DNA from: Rhyacophila brunnea
Lineage: Eukaryota > Arthropoda > Insecta > Trichoptera > Rhyacophilidae
Length of the DNA: 64,000 bases
Assembly: GCA_022495005.1 (NCBI GenBank)
Contig: JAGYXB010001050.1
Coordinates: 372,001 to 436,000, forward strand
Direction of reading: 5' to 3'
Every line of letters starts with the position of its first letter. Position 1 is the first letter of the stretch. The translations under genes and the position numbers were made by a program. Below, piece after piece: positions 12,270 through 24,030 of this stretch. The notes below the pieces were generated by a model. That model did no database searches and was not told the origin of the DNA. It was given only the letters and a program-made list of their open reading frames with translations.

Positions 12270-12612
12270 CATTGTTGGGAAAATTAAATTTAAACTTTAC
12301 TTGATTAACATAAATCTAGGCTATAATTATTATTTAAAATAAAAAATGGTAAATTGGTCTTGCCTAATTGGGAATAATTAAATAATGTCCATTTGTATGA
12401 TAAAATATTGTACATATAGTATTTTATTTATTTAATGCATTTATGGTTTTAAAGTTATCTAATATTTTCAATCAAAAACTAATACAGTTCCTATTAACTT
12501 CTGACTTATCTAGTTTTATCATTTCGTAGAGAAGGAAATGTAGAATTATATTCTATAGTTATTTCAAAAAAGTGAAAATTAAGTTATCTAGTTGTAGTAT
12601 TGAGGTGACGAT
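12270..12612 (+). repeat. ~340-base repeat paired with 56327-56565
   Basis: Shares GATTAACATAAATCTAGGCT, TATTTATTTAATGCATT, TTTTATCATTTCGTAGAGAA and AGTTATCTA in the same order and orientation. No ORF. Confidence 0.65.
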
Positions 12613-13095
12613 ATAATTGTTGATCCATGAGACTTATTTATCGTTTAAATAAGTAGATACCGGAATGAAGAATGCAATATTATTAATTTTATAGATGATT
12701 ATCGTAAATTACCATTCGAATAATACCGAATCTCTTAATAACATTAATGTCATTCAATAAATATGTAAATACTAGTTATGTAGTGCCTACGTAAAAATGA
12801 ATTTTATTCCAATTCTTAAAAACCGGCTTTTCAATTATTGGCACCGATTCTATTAATATTATTTAGCAGTTCTTTTTTTATTTTATATCATGAATGATTC
12901 GATTAGTAATTTCCTTTTTCTGTTTGATAAAGAATTGAAAAAAAACAGGACAGATTAAAATTCTTTAGATATAAAAAAATATAACATGTATGCATGATTC
13001 ACACAAAGCACGTGTTTTCAAAATTTTTAATATTTATAGATTTATTTTCAAATAAAAAATGATATTTAGTTAACGCAAACAAACATGATTGCAAT

Positions 13096-13149
13096 AATAA
13101 TATGGTAGGTATAATCATGGTTAATAATATGGTAGGTATAATCATGGTT
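13096..13149 (+). repeat. two perfect tandem copies of a 27-base unit
   Basis: The unit begins AATAATATGGTAGGTATAAT and repeats once with no mismatch, indicating a recent local duplication. Confidence 0.9.
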
Positions 13150-13700
13150 AATTTCATAGTTTCCGATGGGAAAATCTATTATTGGCACAGTTAAATTTTA
13201 TATTGGTGGTATAGGTAAATCAGTTTTTAGTGGCACCATCGCAGCTATTCTTTACAGTTAGCACTTTAGTACGTTTACGTTATTTTCATTGGTCGAAATT
13301 AACTGTGAAACCATTCCATACATAAGCCGGTTATCTTTAATAATTAATTGGTAAATTCATAATACGGCGAAAATTTAGGTTGGTAGACATGTCGGTCAAA
13401 TTCGGGTATGTTCGTGGTGGCGTATCCACCCGAACCCCAAAATGTTGTATTTAAACGTCAAACATATCACCATAACCTTCAATTTTATTAGCCATGTCGT
13501 TGCGTTGCAGCATGTAGTAAAACAAACGTTATGCTACGACTAGTCACTCGATATTTGACAGATCGCGGGGATCTATATAATACAATGACATTATTAATGG
13601 ACAACGCACTTAATACAGTAGCTAGCAAGTAAATTCGCGTATAGCGACAGTCGCACATGTATAGCTAGACGTCACGCAATTTCCATTATGCGATATCACG

Positions 13701-13898
13701 CATCGGGAATTTATAGCAATCTCACCTTTATTGTAATGGCGTTAGAACATTGTTTCTAGTGTCAACGTTCATTTGAGCGAACCCGTTCGAACCGAACCAT
13801 TCGGCAGACCCGACAAAAAGCATCGGGAATTTATAGCAATATCACCTTTATTGTAATGGCGTTAGAACAGTCATGCCATTTGGCAGACCCGACAAAAA
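13701..13898 (+). repeat. local duplication with 120-base offset
   Basis: CATCGGGAATTTATAGCAAT through GTTAGAACA occurs at 13701 and 13821, one mismatch apart. GGCAGACCCGACAAAAA occurs at 13803 and 13882, a shorter offset, so the second unit lost about 40 bases. Confidence 0.8.
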
Positions 13899-15130
13899 AG
13901 TGAGTGTCATTTTTTTTCTAGACGCTTCGTCCATATTAATGTCATTGATATAATATAATTAAGGTGGCGGCCGTGACGTAATTATCTTTCGAAAACAGTT
14001 GCATCTTGTATTTCTATTCTCAATATATAATTGATGTACTTCTATCTCGGTCTAAAAGTTAACATAACCAAGATAGGGATTGTTAAAATAAAGCACTTTT
14101 TGATAGTTCAGGCGGTTAATTTATTGTTACGTAAAGTGTTATAAAGTGTGATATATTTATCACATTTAACTCTCTTTGGATATGATATGTTAGAATATCT
14201 TCACACATGCGATTCGCGGGTATTTTAGAATAATAATTGTTTTTTTGCAATGTCCGCTTAATTGCTAGCAAACAATACCACTACAAAAATGCAAGCCGCT
14301 TTTATCATGCACATGGTACCGCTGTATAGTAATTTATCTATATAACCTCACTAAGAAGTGATATGTGATCTATTATTATTATTATATTTTTACGGATAAC
14401 TCATTTACTGTAACAGCGATTTAAATATGTAAACGTTTAACATCTCCAATGAAACTGTGGAAGAATAGTATAGTAATAATGCGTGATTTTTAATATTTTC
14501 ATCTAATTATGTTGTGTTTTAACCTATAAATTGAATATGGGGCGAATTTTCATTTCCAAGTCGTGAGTCAATTGTGTTGTTAAGCAGCAGGGGATATTTC
14601 TTTATAATATATCAAAATACAAGGGGTTGTAAAAATATTACTGTAAATCTATTGTAGTAATAAATATATATTTAATAATATTTTTTCAGTCATTCACGCA
14701 ACATACCAAAATTAATGATAGGTTATCTACTTCTCTGCTTTGGGATTGACTGGAAATCAACTGTTTGAGCGTTCGTGGTGTGAAGTACTTACTTACATTC
14801 GCTTCTTTACTTGATACCATGTCCAAAAAACCGATACTATCACAAATTGATCATTTTTGGCGGAAATTAATATTGAATAAACATCCTTAGCTATAGTAAT
14901 ATTGTACTTCGTGTAAATACTTAGACATTGATGTACGATGCTTCGAAGCATCAAATTTAATCAAATATTTGCTAAGCTATTCAACACAGACATTATAAAG
15001 GTCACCTTTCGTCTAGAATAGGGTGAAACTAGAAATGCGATAAATTTATTTCAATCATGGTAGGTATGTAATATATTTTGGTACTTACCATATACATTAT
15101 TTTTTAATATTTTTTTAGGAATTCAAAATA

Positions 15131-15525
15131 CTGCCCTTCTAAGGAAGAAGGCAGCAACTGATTCTCACACACTTTCGAAATAAATGACATAAGTAATGTG
15201 TTTTTTTCAATCTTTAGTACCAACTGTGAATAAATAAAAAACGGTGATAATTTTTATTAGTAGGATGTTAAAATACAAACAAAGTAATAATAAACGAGCA
15301 GTAACTGCAATGCATAGGTGCAATTACTGCCTTTTTGCTAAAAAAAAATGTATTATTTTAGAAGATGTCTATTTTTTCACTTATGATTTTAACGGTTTTT
15401 TAATGATAATACTGATTTAAAAGTGAACAGAATATTATGTAGCTGTCAAAATTACCTAACGGATGGCATTCATATCTAAATTTCATAAATTTTGCGAGTT
15501 ACTGTCTTCTTCCTTGGAAGGGCAG
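15131..15525. mobile_element. 395-base inverted-repeat element with CTGCCCTTC ends
   Basis: The left end is CTGCCCTTCTAAGGAAGAAG and the right end in reverse CTGCCCTTCCAAGGAAGAAG, matching over about 27 bases. An internal small hairpin (GCAGTAACTGCA...TGCAATTACTGC) is near 15299-15330. No ORF. Confidence 0.75.
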
Positions 15526-16697
15526 AATACGGTTTATATGTAGTTACGATACCAAGAATTACGTCATAATACTTTCATTTCAACAATGACTTTGTATCTA
15601 CCAGTTCGTAAAGAAACATAATTCCTCAGTAGGTACAAGGGTATACTATTTGACAAAAACCTGTTGGGAGAAAATGGCTGTCAAAGTTTTTGTATACCAG
15701 TAAGTGAGTAATTAGATATTTTTATAAAGTATTTATACAGTATTATTATGTAAATATCCTAAAAAATGAGCATGTTATCTAAAATTATAAAGAACCACCC
15801 TAAATTCTCTCCAATATTTAAATTAAATCAATTTATGTAATAAAGTGTAGTATTGCACTAAAACAATTACCCTTCTTTGATATTCATGTTTATGTCATAC
15901 AAATTTATCTGAAATATTATGGTAAAATAAATTTCTATAAATATAGTGCAGCCTTGCCTATTAACTTTAACTAATTATCCATATTTTGTAATTCATAAGT
16001 CAAACTGAAATTTTGTCAAATAGTGTACTGAGGCAGCGATATAGACACACATTTTATATACTTTTCTTCAATGTGTTCCTTTTTTTCTTCTTCATTCACG
16101 TTCGCTACTTAGGTAGGTGAGGCATATCACCGCAGAAATAGCACTAACATTAAAGCTGACATGTCTTTAATGTCCATTACATTTATATAGGTACTCATTT
16201 AAAGTTTGAAAAGCGATGATTTGCACAATTATTTATGTTCTCATGCATATTATGCTAAGACAATAACGTACTTAGTGTTAAATTATAGAACTTATCAGCT
16301 GTGGTCAAAATAAATGTGGTTAACCATTTAATTATTATTTAAATTTATTATTTACTATTGTTTACTCACCTAAATAATTAAATGGTTAATGATTAACTAT
16401 TATCTCTACCAAAAGAATACATTCATATCTTTTTTATATAAAACTTTTGCATTCTACTTTGAATTATTGCTGTACCGATTTAATCCTCAGGCCTCTATGG
16501 TTATGATCAAATTTCAAATGAGACGTATTATGTAAACCAGTATCTACTTAAATAAAAGTTAATAATTAATTATTAAAAATACAATTTAACAACAAAAAAA
16601 CTTGACAACAGCAATCACTCATAGGTCATAAAAAAGGTGTAGGTATTAGTTTTATTATTATTATTGTAAATCATAATCAGTGGCAGTCTAAGAAATA
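15526..16697. other. no gene seen
   Basis: AT-rich; only the inverted repeat at 16321-16388. Confidence 0.55.
16321..16388. repeat. 16-bp inverted repeat, 36-base spacer
   Basis: TAACCATTTAATTATT at 16321-16336 and its reverse complement at 16373-16388. Confidence 0.75.
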
Positions 16698-17093
16698 GCT
16701 CCCACAAAGGGGGGGCTGAAAGGGCTCTAGCCTGGGGGTCCGGGCTCAAGAAGGGCCCGGCGTGTCGAGTCGACCAGATACACACATCAAAAATTCTCTA
16801 ACAGTCAAAAAAAGTCGCCTGCAGCGCTATTTTCCTTCATTAATGTTATTATTTAAAATTATGTGGTTGTACAATACAATTTTAAATTTCGTATCGATAC
16901 TCCATAATTGTAATGTAATGTATTAAAATATGCAAAAAAACACTATATATACCTACACATTAATTTTACAGCGTAGACCATTTTGGAAAATGCTACTGCA
17001 GAGCATCACGCTGCCTTCATCCTTAGCGATAGGTAGGGGGCCCCACCAAAGATCCTAGCCTTGGGGCCCGCTTCAGGATGTGGTATAAGATAC
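16698..17093 (-). repeat. GGGCCC-rich dispersed repeat, copy 2
   Basis: Reverse orientation of 2141-2530, sharing GC-rich ends and the AT-rich middle (TCGTATCGATAC region). No ORF. Confidence 0.72.
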
Positions 17094-18273
17094 TGGATGA
17101 CCCTCTTAAAACTCAGCCCCCACTAGTAAAAAAATCTGCGCCGCGTTATATCATAGAAATGTAAAGTAATTTCCCGGTTACTGTTATTTTATCCAAAATT
17201 TCTTATTAAAAATCAATTAAAATATAAATGTGAAAACATAATTATCAATAAAATTGATGATAACGTGGTAGAAACCATTAAAATGATCTTGAAATAAAGT
17301 TTTTGTCGATTCTACGATATTTCAATTATCCATGTTGACAGCTAATTCGGTTTATTAGCACACAATCAGAAAGATCTAAATATAATAAATGGACACTTAA
17401 AAACCTAAAAAATGTAATAAAGCACATATATAACTTTTAAAACTGTGTTTATTTTGTAGGTACATATCTATTAAATAAACAGGCGACCTTTTTGCTATAC
17501 CTGCGTGCTGAATAAAAAGTGTATGAAGATTGAAGTGGAATATTTTCTTAAAAAAGTTGTGACCAAGGAACTTAAAATTGATAGGAGCTGGCTTAACCTA
17601 TCGGGAGTCGTATAATAGGGTACAGATCTCCAGTGTGTAGAAATATGGGATAAATTTAAGCACGTTGTTACCAGATGAATGTATCCCCCAGAATAATGCT
17701 CCTCGGAGACGACCAGCTGATCGAACCATCGTCTTCCGCATTATTCTAATTCCATCCAACATGAACAGCAGCATCCGTGTTGCCATATTTTTCTATGCTG
17801 ATTGTAGTAAAAAGGCGTAAAAATTATATTATTTCCGAAAAAAATATAGTACAGGAACATTTTTCGGCTCGAATCCTTTAAAATTATAGTATTTTGGAAT
17901 ATTCGGTGTAAAATTCGAGTATTTTACATTTTTTGCAGAATCAAAATTATAGTATTGTACTATAATTATAGTACGGTTGGCAACACTGAGCAGCGTTAAA
18001 CTCCCTAAAATCCAACATTAGCGTCATTTAATTAAATTGTAATCTTACGATAATTAATTTTCTGATAAAATTTTATTATAATAATATTATAAGTATAGTA
18101 TACCATTTATAATAATATTGTTTACTAAACTCGCAGCCAATAATATTAATTCTTTTAGCATTAATATCTCCTCACTAACTTTGATATCCTCACTTTTACA
18201 TTAAAATTCCTAAAATGCCTAGACTCATTATCCGTAATATTAATTTATTTTATCCGCCGCGAATAATATTAAA
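17094..18273. other. no gene; transposon-like ends
   Basis: 17640-17665 shares ATATGGGATAAATTTAAGCACG with 21545-21567 (reverse), so a repeat fragment is present. The palindrome at 17957 lies here. Confidence 0.45.
17957..17974. repeat. 18-base palindrome
   Basis: GTACTATAATTATAGTAC, followed by GGTTGGCAACACTG, which looks like a transposon end. The region 17820-17990 repeats TATAGTA/TTATAGTAT words. Confidence 0.65.
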
Positions 18274-18498
18274 TTAATCGATACTGTTCGGTTATCAGGA
18301 ATACAGCGGAAAACACATTTTGAAAATAGACGATAAACTGGATTATTTGTTAGGTTAACCTAACCAAATCTTACCTAACCTAACCCAACCTAACCTAACC
18401 TAAACTAACCCAAACTAACAAATAATCCAGTAGGTATATCGGGTATTTTCAAAATGTGTTTTCCGCTGTATTCCTGATAACCGAACAGTACCAATTAA
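18274..18498. repeat. inverted repeat enclosing TTAGG-type telomere repeats
   Basis: The arms (TACTGTTCGGTTATCAGGAA at both ends in opposite orientation, through GCGGAAAACACATTTTGAAA to CTGGATTATTTGTTAG) are about 75-80 bases. The centre (18352-18418) is a run of CCTAA units with some variants. Fragments with the same order occur at 6528-6640 and, inverted, 9640-9790. Confidence 0.75.
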
Positions 18499-18654
18499 TC
18501 TTAATCTTTGTCTTGTGTCTAATGTTTTAATAGTTTATTGCACTTTTTACACTTAGACGTCGAATGCCAACGGTAGTAAACTAGACATCGCGTAAACCGA
18601 CATAAATACAGTTCTGTTAAACTTTTTATGTTAATTAGGTAATACAGTTAGTTT

Positions 18655-18745
18655 CCAATACCGAACATATCGTACCTATTGTCTGATTTTTAAAACCGGT
18701 ATTTCAGTATCGAAAAATACTGAGATACCGGTATTGCAATCCCTA
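18655..18745. repeat. fragment of the ACCGGTAT-ended hAT-like family
   Basis: Contains the paired AAAACCGGTATTTCAGTATC and GATACCGGTATTGCAATCCC blocks that form the ends of the element at 54313-55475. The rest of the element is missing. Confidence 0.55.
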
Positions 18746-19246
18746 GTTATACAGCTGGTTATATCATAATATGTAGTTATTTAGCAAAATGTTAAGTTAT
18801 TATTATAAGATTAAGTAGTAAGAATATGCCAAATTGTGTGAGATCTAATGGAGAAAATATACAACAAAGGCGTCACTATAACACACTTGCGACATAGCTT
18901 ACTTAGTTACTTACATCAAACTTATCCGACTAGTTTGTTTGTAAGTAACAGAGTAAGTTGATCAGCTGATGGATTTTGCTCGTTCAATAAATTCCTGTCA
19001 CATAGCATCTTGTCCGTGCGTACAAAACAATATTACGAAATAAGTTCGCATGTCAGTGGGCGCACCTCGCTATTAGAAAGTGTTTTATTGATGAACATAA
19101 CCGATGTATTATGTTATCACCTATCGAGAGTGGAAATATTTCTTTTGTTTTCTTCGCACGCTTGCTCTATTAATACACAAATAAAGTTTTACCTGTCAAG
19201 AAGTAGGTGAGTCTATCTAATACGAAACGGAACGAAATGCCTAGTA

Positions 19247-20216
19247 CAGAGTTGACGAACCTTTTTGCGTACATGTGCCAAAATTTCCTAAATATTATTT
19301 TTCGACTGTCTTACGTGCCCAGCAGTTTTTCATGGGTAAACAATAGTTTTTAAGAATACTATTAAAAATGACAATGCTCTAGATACCACTCAAATAGCAT
19401 AATACACATATAGCTTTATCACTTTTTTCAATTACGCCATACATTTCGGTCCATCAATTTTCTCTCTGCCAGAATTATTACAGCTCCACCAAATTCTTGT
19501 TTCTTATTTGGTACAGCAATTTTTGGGTGTACATAAAATTGTTTATTACTGTATTACTTAGCTTGGTTCTTTACGCACAAATTGACACTAGAATTGCTCC
19601 GATCAGATGAGGCATTCTTTCGCTACAGTGGTCTCAAGCATTGTAAATCGATTACAATCAGAGGTTCGCAGTGCAGTTTTCACCAGCCACCTGATGAGGG
19701 TCTAGGACGATTTGGCACCGGATAACTGGACGCCACGGAATTCGAAAATAAATAGACGTTAGGTACTTATAGGTACTTTAAAAAATATATTTAATATTAT
19801 TATTTATATTTAAATGATTATATTATGATTTAATAGTTGGTGAGAATGTAAATATGCAGACGTAAATAATGATTTAATCGTGCATATGTTTAAGTTCCGA
19901 CGAAAAAAGAGTTTTTTATTTTATATAAAGTCTTAGGCATGGTAATTCTCAATCGGCAATATAGAATACATTATGTTTAATTAAAACTATTAAGTACTAG
20001 ATAGAAACTGATCAAAATACCTCGTCTACGTTCTATATACGTGTCTATAATATATTTACATCAAGCGTAATGCTTATTCTTGAAGAGTATTTGCTTGCTA
20101 TTTTTTATACAATGCGATCTGTCATTTATTGTTATAGATACTATTTTCTCTCTTCAAAATAAAACATTCGCGTGCCATGCAAAATCATCTCGCGTGCCAT
20201 AGGTTCGCAACCCTTG
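19247..20216. mobile_element. hAT-type element, 970 bases
   Basis: Perfect 8-base target duplication GCCTAGTA (19239-19246 and 20217-20224). The ends are CAGAGTTGACGAACCT and, in reverse, CAAGGGTTGCGAACCT. No convincing transposase reading frame was found, so it is non-autonomous or heavily decayed. Confidence 0.75.
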
Positions 20217-20655
20217 GCCTAGTAGGCACGAATCTTTTGATACATTGGAAAATTATCGTGCGTTTTGGTAATACTTTATAATGAACGTATATTATAGGTA
20301 CCTGCTTATTTACGATGTTTCTTACAGTTTTGAAAGACTTACAACGTTAGCATATTGATAAGTTGTGTTCATTATTCGTTTTCAGTAGAAATAATAAAAA
20401 AAAATAGCTTCATAATAATGGTTGGAACAAAGAATTTGGACGATTCTTACATCACGTTATCTGTGTTATATTATGATATTTTAAATTATTTAGCAAACGT
20501 ACCAATTGTTAAGTTAGTAATCTCCATAAAAATTTATGTCTCTCAGTTGCTTTTCCAATTTCCTACTCACGCAATGGTTGTCATTTATGTTCACACGAGT
20601 ACACAGTTATGAACGGTTTTACACAAATTTTACAGGATTTTTCATCTAAATAATA

Positions 20656-20730
20656 ATGCCGAAGTGTAGCATTTTTGGCTGTTTATCTACCCATCGTCAC
20701 GGATTTTTCCACAGAATAGACAATAAATAG
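20656..20730 (+). pseudogene. THAP zinc-finger relic
   Basis: Reads MPKCSIFGCLSTHRHGFFHR then IDNK and a stop. The M-P-x-C-x4-C start and following Phe/His residues match the opening of THAP (C2CH) DNA-binding domains, used by P-type and related transposases. The rest of the domain, including its later Cys/His ligands, is missing. Confidence 0.4.
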
Positions 20731-20931
20731 AATTCCGATAAGCTATATTATACCAATACAGTAAATTTTAACGCAGGGTTTTGAATGTGTGAGTGTCCTA
20801 CGAAAGCTTCCTATAGTTTAGTTTGCGATAGTTTCCTATAACCTTTTTTTAGTATGCGTCCAGAAGAAATTTCTTCGATGTCTTTATTTTAAGACATATC
20901 TATAACTATTTTCCTTTCGATAATTCGTCAA

Positions 20932-21258
20932 ATGATTATTTTCCGACTTACTTTTCACTCTCTTGAATCTCGTAGGTCTCTTCTGCTCTTAAAACACTTT
21001 TGCCTGTTATCGCGAGGGATGGTTTCCAATCCTGGTTTACTAATGAATTGGAATTTACATGCGCCTGTCAATTACCTACGTGGTCGCAGCCATGATTTAT
21101 TCTGGATCGGAACCGTTTCCTCGTGTCAAGCCTATCAGGCACCATTAGGGAGGAGTGCAAGACTAGTCAATGCGCTCCCTAAAGACGTAGACATTTTCGG
21201 TGACGTGCTATGTATTTTGTATTCGAAATTTTATTTTTCATCATTTTATTATTTATAA
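20932..21258 (+). pseudogene. LINE-like C-terminal relic
   Basis: An open frame ending QAPLGRSARLVNALPKDVD followed by IFGD resembles the conserved 'R...LWN.LP..V' tail of Jockey/CR1-type reverse transcriptases. The upstream part is unrecognisable. This is judged from memory of the motif only. Confidence 0.4.
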
Positions 21259-21850
21259 AATTGTACTTAGTATGTTTTTATTTATGTTGTTGTATATATA
21301 TTCTCTTCTTCTCTCTTGTGAGGCTGATATTTGTTATAATGTAAATCTCATGTTGTGTACGTCTTGAATTGTCCACAATGTTATAAATTTTGTATTCACA
21401 TGACGTGTACCTACATACTGATAAAAAATGAGCCACGCATTATAGACGTACAATTAGTGTGTGTAATACACCAATATTAAACGAGTGCCAACGCGTAAAC
21501 CGAGAGCAGTTGTCAGTATTCGACGTATGACGTATTGTTGACACGTGCTTAAATTTATCCCATATTCTTCCTTATTCGAGATCGGTTGCCTGCTTCTCCT
21601 TACCATAGGTATTTCTGTTTCCATTATTTCTGAGTTCCCTGGATGGTTCATTGTAGACGCCACGCAAATTGGAAAATAAATGTCATAGCAATAGTGTGAA
21701 ATTCTCTGCAATGAACCTGTATTGCGAGAGTCACCTGTAGCTTGTAGTTAATTTAATTACTTAGTCCTTTTTTTGCTTAAATTTCATACTTTTAGGCTCC
21801 GTCTCTATAGAAGAAGGGGATTTTTTAACATCTTTGGGTTGGAAAGTAAT

Positions 21851-22872
21851 ATAATATATTATTTTCGCTCTTTACAGATTACTTGTTTCGTACGGTCAAT
21901 GATGGTTTATTTATCACATCGTTACGGATTTCGTTGTGGATACGGGCGTTAGGGAAACCTGAAAATCGTTGTGACTGAAGGCTCCATCATACATTTTAAC
22001 ATGTGACGTCATCCGGAATACACCTTCCAGACACGTGTATCTTCCTGATTACACCTGCTACCAAGTACATTGTGATGTTGACGTGATAGTATACCCATAA
22101 AATATGGCTGAGACATCGATTCTCAAAATTCAAAAGTCGAGACTATAGTAAAAAAGCCAACAATGTCATCAAAATCAGCTGCGGCCACATGATGTATCTG
22201 AGTGTTTTAAATCGTCATTCAGAATGAGAATTAATATAGACGTGGTAATGTTATTTTATTATATTTATTTTTTCATTGGCACTACAATCGTATGTGACTC
22301 GTAACGAGCTTTTTTAAGCCTATATAAATTGGTTTATATTCTTGGTAAACCTACTTAGTATGTACTTAAGCAATATTTAGCTATGTAATGGAAAACTATC
22401 AAAAATAAACAACTTTCAAGCCTTAATTCTATTTTGATAAAGTGACAAAGTATAATATATTCAATTTATTTTATGTTCCTCACGTTTTATACAGTATATT
22501 TAAATTAATTAAAAGGTGTGAGAAACTCGGGAATACTATCAGAATTTACGTCAAACATAATCTGAATACCTGTTATGTCTATCAAAAATAGGTACTAAAT
22601 CAGGGGTTCACAAGCGTTTACATAAAAATGTTTTTAAATAATTTAAATTATTTGTCAAAACAAAAGTATATAATTCCAAATAACGAAGCCATTTGATGAG
22701 TATGTTTAAACAAAGTTAAAGTTCCTTGTAGAATTCAATCAAATTATTATCACGATTAGGCCCGTTTGGTTATGTATTCTCTAGCAAATTTGTTAATGAT
22801 TCAAACTATATATTGAAGGGTACATCATCCGAGTGAGATGACATTTATTGAATGTGTATAAAAATATGTTAT
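21851..22872. other. no gene seen
   Basis: AT-rich sequence without recognisable repeats or exons. Confidence 0.5.
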
Positions 22873-23316
22873 CAGTGCTCGAAATGGAAGATTTTACGAA
22901 CCAGTGCGTTCGATAATTTTCTGAAAATATTTACATATTTAAGTATGTATTATATAGAAATGCACAAGCTCAGGCCGTCAAATGGAGTACCTGTCTTTAA
23001 AATTGTGGCATGCAAGATTAGGGCATAATATGGCGTACGGTCGGCGCTGAGGCTATTTAGTGCAGGCAAATCAGCATTGTTAGGAAACGCTACATTGTGA
23101 TAATACATAATATTCGCCGATCAGTGCCGACGGTCAGCGTGACTGGAAAATCAGCATTAAATATATATTTTTTACTATGCTTTCGACAAGTTTCGTATTT
23201 TAGTACTTTTTAATGATTCACAAACCGTGTTGTAATAAGTATTTAATTTTTCCACGAGACGTGAATCTCGGCGATTTCACGAGCAGAAGCTGCGTTCCGG
23301 TCCATTTCGAGCGCTG
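22873..23316. mobile_element. hAT-like miniature element, CGAAATGGA family, copy A
   Basis: Starts CAGTGCTCGAAATGGA and ends, in reverse, CAGCGCTCGAAATGGA. Copy B at 39436-39859 shares both ends. The flanks do not show a clean 8-base duplication here. Confidence 0.65.
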
Positions 23317-23689
23317 GTTATATACTTTCATAGGGGTTATATTTTGTTTTCATATGTGACATAAAACGTTGCTATCTTGTTTAATTATAAAACACATTTT
23401 TTCCCCTCAAAATATTGTTTTTACATATGAATTTGACATCTATTATCCAATTTACTTTTTGGGTTATATTTTTGAACAGCACCGGTACTTACATTAGTTA
23501 ATCTTCACAATTTCGGCAATGAAAGTCTATGGGGATTGGTAAAACACCCGCTATATGTATTATACCAGTAGTGATGCGTTTGTTAATATGGGTTTAAAAG
23601 TAATTTTTAATATTCCGTTTGAAGAAAGACAAAACGTATATTTTGGCAATATATTAAAACTGTTCTACTGGGCTTGCTTCCTATTTTTA

Positions 23690-24030
23690 AATCTTCTTCT
23701 TCTTAACGTGCCATCCCTATTGGTGATTGACCACCATCAGGACGATCTTACCTCTATCATCCGTTACCTGGAACAGTTATGTGGAGCTGCACTTATCCCG
23801 ATCACGGGGGGTTTTAAGCCACTAAATCCGGCATTGTCCTCTGTTACGTTCACCATTGACCTTTCCTTGGATGACAAGTTGGAGAATTCTGTACTTTTCT
23901 CCTCCTAATAATGTGGCCGAGGTACTGTAGTATTCTGGTTTTGATATTACGCAAAACTTTTCTGTCCAACGAATTTTGAGGATACGTCTGTACAGCCACA
24001 TCGAAAGCCTTAATTCAACGTGACATATCT
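23690..24030 (-). pseudogene. LINE reverse-transcriptase C-terminal relic
   Basis: Read in reverse from about 24030: AVQTYPQNSLDRKVLRNIKT, then RILQYLGHIIRRRKVQNS, then frameshifted sequence. This matches the 'LYRRILKISWTDKV...LEYLGHIMR' stretch of RTE-like LINEs. The + strand frame at 23555-23908 is its shadow. Confidence 0.5.

Larger units (their letters stand above)
12613..15130. other. no gene; local duplications and a possible donor site
   Basis: Includes the duplications at 13096 and 13701 and a less AT-rich stretch at 13380-13990. That stretch holds a TATA-like TCTATATAATAC (13571) and a possible splice donor (aaaaaaGTGAGT, 13899). It could be a distant non-coding exon of the yellow gene, which is speculation. 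Confidence 0.4.
20606..21850 (+). mobile_element. decayed transposon with a THAP-like start
   Basis: The end regions match 5671-5965. The left part carries a 24-codon THAP-like zinc-finger relic, and the middle contains a LINE-like tail (20932-21258). Boundaries are inferred from the shared ends only. Confidence 0.45.

Noticed and set aside
13571..13899. TATA-like word and GTGAGT as a distant yellow promoter/first exon
   Set aside because: Only weak motif matches 13 kb from the gene; kept as a remark, not a feature.
23555..23908. 117-codon plus-strand frame
   Set aside because: Antisense of a LINE reverse-transcriptase relic read on the minus strand.
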